Positions 33,764 through 42,370 of a stretch of 64,000 nt of DNA are shown here, one piece after another. The stretch comes from CBFHOS01 sp965657645 (GTDB taxonomy: Bacteria; Pseudomonadota; Alphaproteobacteria; Puniceispirillales; Puniceispirillaceae), in NCBI GenBank assembly GCA_965657645.1, contig CBFHOS010000006.1, forward strand, positions 1 through 64,000. Reading direction: 5' to 3'. The position numbers and the translations under genes are program-made. Numbering within the stretch: the first letter of the stretch is position 1; each line of letters starts with the position of its first letter. A model generated the notes under the pieces. That model did no database searches. It was not told the DNA's origin and saw nothing but the letters and a program-made list of their open reading frames with translations.

Positions 33764-35314
33764 ATGTCTGATACAGTTGCACCTGAAGGCCGCTCACGGC
33801 GCGGAGGTGGTCGCAATGCGCGTCGCCAATTGCGCGAGAATGCGTCGGTCCTATCATCGCCGTTCATTACCCGCAACATCCCCCCTGTCGATATTCTGAG
33901 CGAAGAAGCCACCGAGATTATCGAAAATAATGCCGAAACCATTCTTGAAGAGATCGGTATTGATTTCAGAGATGATGCCGAGGCGCTCGATATTCTGCGT
34001 AATGTCGGCTGTGACATCAAAGGCGAGCGTGTGCATTTCCCGCGTGGATTGGCCCGCCAGCTTTGCGCCACCGCGCCGTCCAGCTTTACCCAGCATGCCC
34101 GCAATCCCGCACGTTCAGTTGAAATTGGCGGCAACAAGACCGTCTTTGCACCGGTTTATGGCCCGCCATTTGTCCGTGATCTAGAGGGTGAACGCCGCTA
34201 TGCGACGATGGAAGATTTCCGGAATTTCGTAAAACTTGTCTATATGCATCCGGGCTTTCATCATTCTGGCGGTACAATTTGTGAACCGGTAGACCTGCCC
34301 ATCACCAAACGCCATCTTGAGATGATCTATGCGCATCAAAGCCTGTCCGACAAGCCCTATATGGGATCAGTGACCGCGCCTAGCCGTGCCCAAGATACAG
34401 TTGATATGTCAAAAATCCTGTTTGGTGAGGAATTTGTTGCGAACAACACCGTTACCACCAGCTTGATTAACGCCAATTCGCCGATGACATGGGATGATAC
34501 CATGCTCGGCGCCCTAAAAGTCTACGCCCGCAATAATCAGGCGGTGATCACCGCACCGTTCATTCTTGCCGGTGCGATGTCGCCTGTTTCGGTTGCCGGT
34601 ACTCTTGCCCAAACGCTGGCTGAGGCGATGTCGGGCATTGCCTTTACCCAAGCGGTCAATCCCGGCGCACCGGTGATTTTCGGTAGTTTTGCCAGCTCTA
34701 TGTCGATGCAGACAGGGGCGCCAACCTTTGGCACGCCAGAACCGGCAAAGGTTCTGTATGGATGTGCCAAGCTAGCACGGCGGCTTAATGTGCCATTCCG
34801 CTCTGGTGGGGCATTGACCGGATCGAAGACGGCTGATGCACAGGCGGCATACGAATCCTCACATACAATTCTGCCAACGGTTATGGGCGGGGTGAATTTT
34901 GTTCTGCATGCGGCGGGTTGGATGGAAGGCGGCTTGGTGTCTGACTATGCCAAGCTGTTGCTCGATGCCGATCAATTGACAATGATGCAAAGCCTCGTTG
35001 ATGGCATTGATGTTAGTGATAATGGCCAAGCAATGGACGCCTTGCGCGAAACCGGCCCGGGTCAGCATTTCCTCGGGTCAAGCCATACCCAAGCGAACTT
35101 TGAAAACGCGTTCTGGCGCTCTGAATTGGCCGATAACACGACCTATGAACAATGGTCGTCAGAAGGCTGTGTTGAGAGTAATGAACGCGCCCGCAAGCGT
35201 GTGATCGAAATGCTGGCCGCTTATGAGGCACCTGCACTAGATCAGAGTATAGACGAAGCTTTACGCGCATTCATTGCCAAGCGGATGGAAGAGCTACCAG
35301 ATAGCGATTTTTAA
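33764..35314 (+). CDS. Trimethylamine methyltransferase (MttB)-family protein without pyrrolysine
   Basis: A 516-residue TIM-barrel methyltransferase of the MttB superfamily. Matching stretches include ILEEIGIDFRDDAEALDILRNVGC, TICEPVDLPITKRHLEMIYAHQSLSDKPY, ITAPFILAGAMSPVSVAGTLAQTLAEAMSGI (in parts), GTPEPAKVLYGCAKLARRLNVPFR and AGWMEGGLVSDYAKLLLDADQL. The frame is open throughout with no internal amber codon, so this is the non-pyrrolysine type. Characterised members of that type, such as Desulfitobacterium MtgB, demethylate glycine betaine rather than trimethylamine. The N-terminus is arginine-rich (GRSRRGGGRNARRQLREN). It follows the DMGDH-like gene after 34 bp and probably works with the corrinoid protein at 6105. 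Confidence 0.88.
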   Translation: MSDTVAPEGRSRRGGGRNARRQLRENASVLSSPFITRNIPPVDILSEEATEIIENNAETILEEIGIDFRDDAEALDILRNVGCDIKGERVHFPRGLARQLCATAPSSFTQHARNPARSVEIGGNKTVFAPVYGPPFVRDLEGERRYATMEDFRNFVKLVYMHPGFHHSGGTICEPVDLPITKRHLEMIYAHQSLSDKPYMGSVTAPSRAQDTVDMSKILFGEEFVANNTVTTSLINANSPMTWDDTMLGALKVYARNNQAVITAPFILAGAMSPVSVAGTLAQTLAEAMSGIAFTQAVNPGAPVIFGSFASSMSMQTGAPTFGTPEPAKVLYGCAKLARRLNVPFRSGGALTGSKTADAQAAYESSHTILPTVMGGVNFVLHAAGWMEGGLVSDYAKLLLDADQLTMMQSLVDGIDVSDNGQAMDALRETGPGQHFLGSSHTQANFENAFWRSELADNTTYEQWSSEGCVESNERARKRVIEMLAAYEAPALDQSIDEALRAFIAKRMEELPDSDF

Positions 35315-35361
35315 TGACGCCCGACAGACTCTAACCGGCTTTAAGAGGCTCTAACCCAAAT

Positions 35362-35973
35362 CTAGCCTTTGAATTCAAAGCCATATTCGATGGCTGCATC
35401 TTGCAACCAATCGAGTACATAAGGCGCAAAGCTCGTCCGGCAGATCATGGTAAAGCGATCATCATCCATCGCAATTAATGTGACGCCCGCATGCGATAAT
35501 GCTGTCTGGGCGCAATCACCAATGCCAAAGCTTCGGGGGTGCAGATCCAGCGCGCAACCCTTTGCCAACACTTGGCGAAGCGCGGGCCCACTAAGCTGGA
35601 GAGCGCATAATCCATCAGTCACAACAGTAAGCGAGAAATGTTGCTCACCAAGATCATTGCGGATTGTCCGGTGAAGGTCATCCTCGCGTCCGGCCTCGCA
35701 TAACAGCAAGAATTCGTCCGGTCCCAGCCAGACGATATGACGGGCGCCCGCCGAAACAACACGGTTCGGCTCAGGCGGGAAATCACATCCAGTATTGGCC
35801 TTTAACGCCGGTGCCATTGATGCCCCACCGCGGATGTTGATCTTGCCAAGTTCGGCAATCTCACGAACAACCAATCCGGTTGGGCCACCATCTGGGTTGG
35901 CCGATGAATAGGGCGCGCGGCCACTAAGAGACGTTTGGCCCGAAAGCATCGAGCTTTGCTGTGCATTAGCCAT
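35362..35973 (-). CDS. soxG: Sarcosine oxidase gamma subunit
   Basis: A 203-residue subunit of heterotetrameric sarcosine oxidase, related to the GcvT fold. Visible motifs are LVVREIAELGKINIRGG near the N-terminus, IVWLGPDEFLLLCEAG in the middle and FTMICRTSFAPYVLDWLQDAA at the end. I start it at the ATG at 35973, which overlaps the soxA stop by 8 bases and has AAGGGAGA upstream. It is the last gene of soxBDAG and converges with the MttB-family gene. Confidence 0.9.
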   Translation of the reverse strand: MANAQQSSMLSGQTSLSGRAPYSSANPDGGPTGLVVREIAELGKINIRGGASMAPALKANTGCDFPPEPNRVVSAGARHIVWLGPDEFLLLCEAGREDDLHRTIRNDLGEQHFSLTVVTDGLCALQLSGPALRQVLAKGCALDLHPRSFGIGDCAQTALSHAGVTLIAMDDDRFTMICRTSFAPYVLDWLQDAAIEYGFEFKG

Positions 35974-38900
35974 TAATACGATCTCCCTTTGGATCGAAAA
36001 ATACCGGATCGACAATTTCTGCCTCGATCACATCACCATCCAGCATTGGTAAATAAACGGTCTGGCCCATCATTGCATGGCCTCCCTTTAACATCGCCAT
36101 GGCAATCGAGCCGCCGACATTTGGCGAATAATAAGACGATGTTACCTGTCCCAGCATCTCCATTGGCATTGGCTGGTTGGGGTCCAGAACGGCATGCGCG
36201 CCTTCTGGGATCACCCGCTGGCGGTCTTTGGTGCGCAGTCCGACCAATTGTTTGCGGTTGGTGAGGGCCATGGATTCGCGGGCCAAAGCACGCTTGCCAA
36301 TAAAGTCTGGTTTCACCTTTGAGACAATCCAGTCCATGTTCAAATCTTGCGGCGTTACCGAACCGTCAGTTTCCTGACCAACAATGATAAAGCCCTTTTC
36401 CGCCCGCAGAACGTGCATGGCCTCGGTGCCATAAGGGGTGATGCCATAGTCTTTGCCAGCCTTCATCAACTGGGTCCATAGCGCCAGACCGTGACGCGCC
36501 TTTACGTTGATTTCGTAGGATAGCTCACCGGTAAATGAAATCCGGAAAATGCGCACTGGCAGACCAGAAACATGGCCTTCCTTCATCGACATAAAGCCAA
36601 AGCTGGCCGCGTCGAGATCAATGTCACATCCAGCCGCTTGCAGGATTTTCGCCGCATTTGGACCAGACAATGTTGCCACTGCCCATTCTTCTGTTACCGA
36701 GGTGAAATAAACCTCTAGCTCAGGCCATTCGGTTTGTGACCATTCTTCCAGCCAATCAAGCACACCAGCCGCGCCGCCAGTGGTAGTGGTCATATGGTAG
36801 TGGTTTTCGCCAAGGCGGGTTGTCACACCATCATCCATGACCATGCCATCATCCTTTAGCATCAGGCCGTAACGGCATTTGCCAATGCCCAGCTTGAGCC
36901 AGCTATTGGTATAGACACGGTTCAGAAACTCTGCGGCATCGGGGCCTTGGATATCAATCTTGCCGAGGGTGGAGGCATCGAGCAGCCCGGCTGTTGTGCG
37001 CGCCGCCAAAACCTCGCGGTTAACCGCCTCGGCCATGGTCTCGCCGTCCTTTGGATAATACCAAGCCCGCATCCATTGGCCGACATGTTCAAAGGTGGCA
37101 CCATTTTCCCGGTGCCAATTATCCATCCGCGTAAGGCGTGTTGGATCGAACAAATTACCAATATCACGACCGGCAATGGCGCCAAAGTTTGACGGGGTAT
37201 AAGGCATCCGGAAGGTGGTTGTGCCAACGTCTGGAATTTCCGCACCCAATGCCTCGGCCAGAATTGCCAATCCATTGATGTTAGAGGTTTTGCCCTGATC
37301 GGTCGCCATGCCCAAAGTGGTATAGCGTTTTAGATGCTCAACAGACTGATAGCCTTCACGTGCGGCGAGGCTAACGTCTGATGCGGTCACATCATTCTGG
37401 AAATCGACAAATGCCTTTGGTCCTTTGCCACCATCATAACCATTGGTGATTTTCCATGCTGGCTGGGGACGCCAATTCTGTTTTGGCGAAGTGACCTCAG
37501 GCAGGCTGGCATCTTCAACCGGAAAACCACTGGCCTTTGCCGCTTTGCTACCCGCTTGCATGCCCTCACGAAGGGCGACTGCCGGATCAAAGCTACCATT
37601 GCCAGCACCGGCGTTGAAACAAGCCTCATGGGTTGTACTTGGCTTGAAGCATAATTTGTTCTCGTCCCAGCTAAGCTTGCCGCGTGCCTGTGAATGGAGA
37701 TGGACCGCTGGGGTCAAGCCACCAGACATTGCAATCAAATCGCAATCCATATGGATCGGGTCATCAAGGATCTGGCTTGCGCTCTCATTTACCGGTGCGA
37801 TCTCGACGCGGGCCACGCGGTGACCACCAAAGGCACTAATGACCGCATGGCCTGCCATGATCGTAATGCCAGCTTCTTTAACCGCCGTAACCAACGGGCC
37901 TTTCAAGGTCTTGCGCACATCCACAACCACAACATTCGCACCGCCCTGATGCAAGGCCAATGCGGTACGATAGGCATCATCATTATTGGTAAAGACGATT
38001 GTGCGATTGCCCGGCACAACGCCGTAACGGTTCACATATGTACGCACAGCCCCAGACAGCATGACGCCCGGTAAATCATTGCCGCCAAAAACCAATGGAC
38101 GTTCATGCGCACCTTGGGCCAAGACAACTTGCTTTGCCCGTACTTTCCACATGCGCTGGCGCGGTAGATGCGCCGGACGAGACGGCAGATGGTCGGTAAC
38201 GCGCTCGTTCAACGTGAGGTAGTTTGAGTCCATGTAGCCAAACACGGTTGTGCGCGGCAACAATGTCACCTCTGGCATGCTGGCCAATTCGGCCATCGCC
38301 GTGGCCACCCATTTATCGGCTGGTTGGCCATCAATAAGCGTATCGGTTTCGCCAAGCACCCAGCCGCCAAATTCATTTTGCTCATCCGCAAAAATCACCC
38401 GCGCGCCGCTCTTGCCTGCTTGCAACGCCGCCATGATGCCAGCAATGCCGCCGCCTGCAATCAATATGTCACAATGCGCGTTTAATTTTTCATAGCGGTC
38501 AGGATCATTCGGGTCATCCGCAACCCGGCCCAAACCGGCGGCATTGCGGATCACATGCTCGTATGTCATCCAGAGCGAGGCTGGCCACATAAAGGTTTTG
38601 TAATAAAATCCGGCAGGGAAAAACCGCCCCAACACCGAATTGACCGCGCCAACATCAAATTTGAGCGATGGCACACGGTTTTGACTTTCGGCATAGAGGC
38701 CATCAAAAATCTCGATCTGTGTGGCCCGCAAATTAGGTTCCGCATAGGCGCCTTTGCCCAGCCGGATCAGCGCATTAGGCTCTTCTGATCCGGCGGCAAG
38801 AATACCGCGTGGACGATGGTATTTGAACGAACGGCCAACCAGATGAACATCATTCGCCAATAATGCAGAGGCCAGCGTGTCACCCTCATAACCCTGATAT

Positions 38901-39004
38901 TCGCGGCCATCAAAGGTGAATGTAACGCGCTTGTTACGGTTAATGCGGCCGCCGTTTTGGCTACGCGCAATCTGCTGTGATGTGCGTTTGAAAATGCTAA
39001 CCAT
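35966..39004 (-). CDS. soxA: Sarcosine oxidase alpha subunit
   Basis: A 1012-residue subunit binding NAD and tetrahydrofolate in heterotetrameric sarcosine oxidase. The N-terminal part has FTFDGREYQGYEGDTLASALL and RSFKYHRPRGILAAGSEEPN, a typical start. A dinucleotide fold follows at about residue 178 (DILIAGGGIAGIMAALQAGK). The C-terminal third, from about 600, is a GcvT-like domain (AGLLDASTLGKIDIQGPDAAEFLNRV in parts, SFTGELSYEIN, GTEAMHVLRAEKGFI). It produces methylene-THF from the sarcosine methyl group. The gene overlaps soxD by one base. Confidence 0.95.
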   Translation of the reverse strand: MVSIFKRTSQQIARSQNGGRINRNKRVTFTFDGREYQGYEGDTLASALLANDVHLVGRSFKYHRPRGILAAGSEEPNALIRLGKGAYAEPNLRATQIEIFDGLYAESQNRVPSLKFDVGAVNSVLGRFFPAGFYYKTFMWPASLWMTYEHVIRNAAGLGRVADDPNDPDRYEKLNAHCDILIAGGGIAGIMAALQAGKSGARVIFADEQNEFGGWVLGETDTLIDGQPADKWVATAMAELASMPEVTLLPRTTVFGYMDSNYLTLNERVTDHLPSRPAHLPRQRMWKVRAKQVVLAQGAHERPLVFGGNDLPGVMLSGAVRTYVNRYGVVPGNRTIVFTNNDDAYRTALALHQGGANVVVVDVRKTLKGPLVTAVKEAGITIMAGHAVISAFGGHRVARVEIAPVNESASQILDDPIHMDCDLIAMSGGLTPAVHLHSQARGKLSWDENKLCFKPSTTHEACFNAGAGNGSFDPAVALREGMQAGSKAAKASGFPVEDASLPEVTSPKQNWRPQPAWKITNGYDGGKGPKAFVDFQNDVTASDVSLAAREGYQSVEHLKRYTTLGMATDQGKTSNINGLAILAEALGAEIPDVGTTTFRMPYTPSNFGAIAGRDIGNLFDPTRLTRMDNWHRENGATFEHVGQWMRAWYYPKDGETMAEAVNREVLAARTTAGLLDASTLGKIDIQGPDAAEFLNRVYTNSWLKLGIGKCRYGLMLKDDGMVMDDGVTTRLGENHYHMTTTTGGAAGVLDWLEEWSQTEWPELEVYFTSVTEEWAVATLSGPNAAKILQAAGCDIDLDAASFGFMSMKEGHVSGLPVRIFRISFTGELSYEINVKARHGLALWTQLMKAGKDYGITPYGTEAMHVLRAEKGFIIVGQETDGSVTPQDLNMDWIVSKVKPDFIGKRALARESMALTNRKQLVGLRTKDRQRVIPEGAHAVLDPNQPMPMEMLGQVTSSYYSPNVGGSIAMAMLKGGHAMMGQTVYLPMLDGDVIEAEIVDPVFFDPKGDRING

Positions 39005-39357
39005 TATTTTGCTCCGCCCGGCTTGGCTGCGGCCTCGGCCGGTGTGGCGCGGCGCCAGCTATCGGTATAGGCGGCTTTGCCTGCTTTGGATTTTGGTGTC
39101 TTGCCCATTGGATAAATTTCGACAATCTCATGTGTGACCGTATCGCGCGCCACATTGAACCAACGGCGGCAACCGGTGGTGTGCCGCCAGCGTTCTAGAA
39201 ATAATCCCTTGGGATTGTCACGCAGGAACAAGTAATCGGCAAATTCAGCGTCGCTCAGGCTGTTTTGGGCGAGAGGGCGGGCGATGTGTGCCTCGCCGCC
39301 GCACGCAAATTCACTTTCCTCACGAGGGCCGCAATGGGGGCAATTAATAATCAACAT
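39004..39357 (-). CDS. soxD: Sarcosine oxidase delta subunit
   Basis: A 117-residue small zinc-binding subunit. It begins MLIINCPHCGPREESEFACGG, the usual CPHCG zinc ligand pair, and carries RWRHTTGCRRWFNVARDT, which supplies a further cysteine and histidine. The C-terminal tail is Ala/Pro-rich. It lies between soxB and soxA, with a one-base overlap with soxA. Confidence 0.94.
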   Translation of the reverse strand: MLIINCPHCGPREESEFACGGEAHIARPLAQNSLSDAEFADYLFLRDNPKGLFLERWRHTTGCRRWFNVARDTVTHEIVEIYPMGKTPKSKAGKAAYTDSWRRATPAEAAAKPGGAK

Positions 39358-39405
39358 AATCTTGTCTCCTTACGCTAGCTGGTTTGCTAGCTGGGCGCGG
39401 GCGAA

Positions 39406-40704
39406 TTAATGGGCAACGCCCGCCGCACCATGCTCGTCAATGAGAAGGCCAGTTTGGAACCGGTTAAGTGAATAGGGGGCGGCGATTTTATTTGGCCGGT
39501 CATTGGCAATCAGATCGGCAAAGACATGCCCCGAACCTGGCGTCGCCTTAAAGCCGCCTGTACCCCAGCCGCAATCAAAATACAGACCGTCGATATCAGT
39601 CTTTGAAATGATTGGCGACGCATCAGGGCAGGTATCAACAATGCCGCCCCAATGGCGCAACATGCGCAAGCGCGACAAAACTGGAAACAGCTCTACCGCC
39701 GCGTTGATCATATGTTCTGGGACAGGGAATGATCCGCGCTGGGCATAGGAATTATATTTATCAACACCGGCGCCAAGAACCATCTCGCCCTTATCCGACT
39801 GGCTGATATACATATGCACGGCGTTCGACATGATGACCGTATCCAGAATGGGCTTGATTGGTTCTGAAACCAATGCCTGCAATGGGCGGCTGGCTAGCGG
39901 TAGGCGAATGCCCGCCATTGCCGCGATAACGCTGGAATGACCAGCGACCACACAGCCGACTTTTTTCGTTTTGATAGGGCCGCGCGTGGTGTCGAGGCCG
40001 GTGACCTTGCCGCCTTGCCGCTGGATCCCCAGAACCTCGCAATTCTGGATGATATCGACGCCCAGATCATCGGCCGCACGGGCATAGCCCCATGCCACCG
40101 CATCATGCCGCGCAGTGCCACCACGTTTTTGCAAAAAGCCACCCATTACCGGATAGCGTATGCTCTGATCGATATTAATCGCAGGCACAAATTTCTTGAT
40201 TTCTTGGGGGCCAAGAATATCAGAATCAATGCCGTTAAGGCGGATGGCGTGAACCCGGCGCGACATCTCGCGTAACTCGTGCTCGCTATGGGCAATGGTT
40301 AGAACACCGCGCTGGCTGAACATTACGTTAAAGTTCAAATCCTGCGACATGCCTTCCCATAGTTTCATGGAATGTTCATAGATTGCCGCCGACTCGTCCC
40401 ACAGATAGTTAGAGCGAATGATGGTGGTGTTACGGCCAGTGTTACCACCGCCTAGCCAGCCTTTTTCGACAACGGCAATATTCGTCATGCCGTGAACCGC
40501 CGCCAGATAATAGGCGGTCGCAAGGCCGTGTCCGCCGCCACCAATGATAACGGCGTCATATTCGGCTTTCGGTTCGGCGTCACGCCATGCGCGTTGCCAA
40601 TCCTGATGATAATTCATCGCTTTTTTGGCAATGGCAAAAGCAGAATATTTCGGCTTGCCACCGGGTAAGCCTCTTTGACCACGATCTGGCTGGTTTGACG
40701 CCAT
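39406..40704 (-). CDS. soxB: Sarcosine oxidase beta subunit
   Basis: A 432-residue flavoprotein with the catalytic FAD/FMN domain of heterotetrameric sarcosine oxidase. The dinucleotide motif is YDAVIIGGGGHGLATAYYLA at about residue 50. GGGNTGRNTTIIRSNYL and the C-terminal DCGWGTGGFKATPGSGH are family signatures. The ATG at 40704 has AGAGG at good distance; an earlier start at 40728 lacks one. First gene of soxBDAG. The usual neighbours glyA and purU are not seen here. Confidence 0.94.
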   Translation of the reverse strand: MASNQPDRGQRGLPGGKPKYSAFAIAKKAMNYHQDWQRAWRDAEPKAEYDAVIIGGGGHGLATAYYLAAVHGMTNIAVVEKGWLGGGNTGRNTTIIRSNYLWDESAAIYEHSMKLWEGMSQDLNFNVMFSQRGVLTIAHSEHELREMSRRVHAIRLNGIDSDILGPQEIKKFVPAINIDQSIRYPVMGGFLQKRGGTARHDAVAWGYARAADDLGVDIIQNCEVLGIQRQGGKVTGLDTTRGPIKTKKVGCVVAGHSSVIAAMAGIRLPLASRPLQALVSEPIKPILDTVIMSNAVHMYISQSDKGEMVLGAGVDKYNSYAQRGSFPVPEHMINAAVELFPVLSRLRMLRHWGGIVDTCPDASPIISKTDIDGLYFDCGWGTGGFKATPGSGHVFADLIANDRPNKIAAPYSLNRFQTGLLIDEHGAAGVAH

Positions 40705-41007
40705 AACACTATCCTCTAGCATGTTCACGGTGCATGCCTATTAAAAGAGCTAATAAGCTAAATAACCTGCGCTTCACAGCACAAATCACCTATCCACAAG
40801 ACGACACCAGATTTGTCTCAATCGACAATCTCTGCAACGCCATCATCAAAGCGTGAAGATTATCCGAAGGGTGCCAGAATTCATAGCGATTTAGCCCCAT
40901 ATTTAAGGCTAAGCCCTGCGCTATCTTGACGCCATTAGGAAAATTCGCCCAGAGTATATCTAAACCTGCACAAGAATGGCGGGGCAATAGAAAATCAACG
41001 GGGTAGA
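40705..41007. other. Intergenic region between soxB and the M20 amidohydrolase gene
   Basis: About 300 bp between divergent genes. It must contain the soxB promoter, but no clear consensus is visible. A minus-strand open frame of 65 codons with a TTG start (40790-40987) is present; its peptide is not recognisable, so I do not call it a gene. An AGCTAATAAGCT element lies at about 40750, near the soxB start. Confidence 0.45.
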
Positions 41008-42201
41008 ATGATGGCTGTGATCAACTCGATAGCTGATCGTGAGGATGAATTGCGTGCATGGCGGCGGCTGTTGCACCAAAATCCAGAGCTTGGCTATGAA
41101 GAAGTGTTCACCTCGAATTTTGTTGCCGAAAAGTTGGCTGGGTTCGGCCTTGAAGTGCATCGCGGCATGGGCAAAACCGGTGTTGTCGGTATTTTGCACG
41201 GGACTGGTACCGGCACTGGCACCGGCACATCTAGCGGCAAGGCGATTGGCCTTCGCGCCGATATGGATGCCTTGCCAATGGATGAAATGAATGATTTTGC
41301 GCATGCCTCACAGAATCCGGGGCGGATGCATGCTTGCGGTCACGATGGCCATACAACAATGCTTTTGGGCGCGGCCCAATATCTGGCTGAAACGCGGAAT
41401 TTTGACGGCACTGTCTATTTTATTTTCCAGCCAGCAGAAGAAGGCGGCGGTGGCGGCAAGGCGATGATAAAAGACGGTCTGTTCGAGAAGTTCGATATGC
41501 AGAGCGTCTGGGGATTACACAATTGGCCGGGCATGGAGGCGGGTGAATTTGGCGTTCATTCTGGCGCCTGTATGGCCGCGGCGGATATGTTCGATATGGA
41601 AATTATTGGTGCTGGTGGGCATGCGGCGATCCCCCATCTGGCGGTTGATCCGGTGCCGTGCGGCGCGGCAATTGTTCAATCATTACAAACAATTGTTTCA
41701 CGGCGGGTGTCGCCAACTGATGCTGGTGTTGTGACTGTTACAATCTTTCAGGCTGGCTCTGCGCATAATGTCATTCCGGGGACCGCACGTCTTGCGGGCA
41801 CTGCGCGTAGCTTTTCGCCAGAGGTGCGAGAATTGCTGGCCAATTCAATCCGCGAGATATGCACAACAACCGCCGCGGCCTATGGCTGTGAGCTAAAATT
41901 TAACTGGGAAGATGGTTATCCGGCGACAGTTAATCATGCGCCGAATGCGGCACGCGCCGCAGATATTGTCGCGGACCTGGTAGGTGAAAGCCGCGTCGAT
42001 AAAAATATGGCGCCATCAATGGGGGCCGAAGATTTTTCCTATATGTTGGAAGAACGGCCTGGGGCGTATATCTGGCTTGGGACCGGCCCCGCGGCAAGTG
42101 ACGGCATGCTGCATAATGCGAAATATGATTTCAATGACGATATGCTAACGCTTGGGACAAGCTATTGGGCCAAGCTGGTTGAATCCGAACTGCCGAAATA
42201 A
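41008..42201 (+). CDS. M20-family amidohydrolase (hippurate hydrolase/aminoacylase type)
   Basis: A 397-residue metallo-amidohydrolase. Metal-ligand motifs are GLRADMDALPM and MHACGHDGHTTMLLGAA, then FQPAEEGGGGGKAMI with the catalytic Glu and WGLHNWPG with a further His. The dimerisation lid domain spans about residues 190-310. The family cleaves N-acylated amino acids; the true substrate is unknown. An odd glycine-threonine run (GTGTGTGTGT, around residues 64-74) comes from a short DNA repeat in a surface loop. Start is ATG 41008 or 41011. Confidence 0.88.
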   Translation: MMAVINSIADREDELRAWRRLLHQNPELGYEEVFTSNFVAEKLAGFGLEVHRGMGKTGVVGILHGTGTGTGTGTSSGKAIGLRADMDALPMDEMNDFAHASQNPGRMHACGHDGHTTMLLGAAQYLAETRNFDGTVYFIFQPAEEGGGGGKAMIKDGLFEKFDMQSVWGLHNWPGMEAGEFGVHSGACMAAADMFDMEIIGAGGHAAIPHLAVDPVPCGAAIVQSLQTIVSRRVSPTDAGVVTVTIFQAGSAHNVIPGTARLAGTARSFSPEVRELLANSIREICTTTAAAYGCELKFNWEDGYPATVNHAPNAARAADIVADLVGESRVDKNMAPSMGAEDFSYMLEERPGAYIWLGTGPAASDGMLHNAKYDFNDDMLTLGTSYWAKLVESELPK

Positions 42202-42271
42202 ATAACCTCTAGCCCCAAGCCTAAATAGACACGAGATAAACACGATTCTGTGATGTGGCTGTGGTCCGGCA

Positions 42272-42311
42272 TTGACTCTGTTCTTGCCCTAATATAGAAC
42301 AAAACAAGAAC
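42272..42311 (+). promoter_or_regulatory. LexA box and promoter of the imuA-imuB-dnaE2 cassette
   Basis: GAAC-AAAACAA-GAAC at 42297-42311 is an exact match to the alphaproteobacterial SOS box GAAC-N7-GAAC. TTGACT at 42272-42277 is a plausible -35, with TAGAAC or TATAGA as -10 overlapping the box, so LexA binding would block polymerase. It is 60 bp before the imuA start. Confidence 0.85.
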
Positions 42312-42370
42312 AAATAATCAAAAATAGCCGGATTACTGACTGTTCGGCAGGATAGTGAGGAGGGCGCAAT

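Noticed and set aside
33764..35314. Pyrrolysine-type trimethylamine methyltransferase
   Set aside because: Archaeal MttB uses an in-frame amber codon for pyrrolysine. Here the full-length frame has none, and no pyl genes are in the window.
40790..40987. 65-codon minus-strand open frame upstream of soxB
   Set aside because: It needs a TTG start, has no clear ribosome binding site and no family I recognise. It could be a gene remnant, but the evidence is too weak to call.
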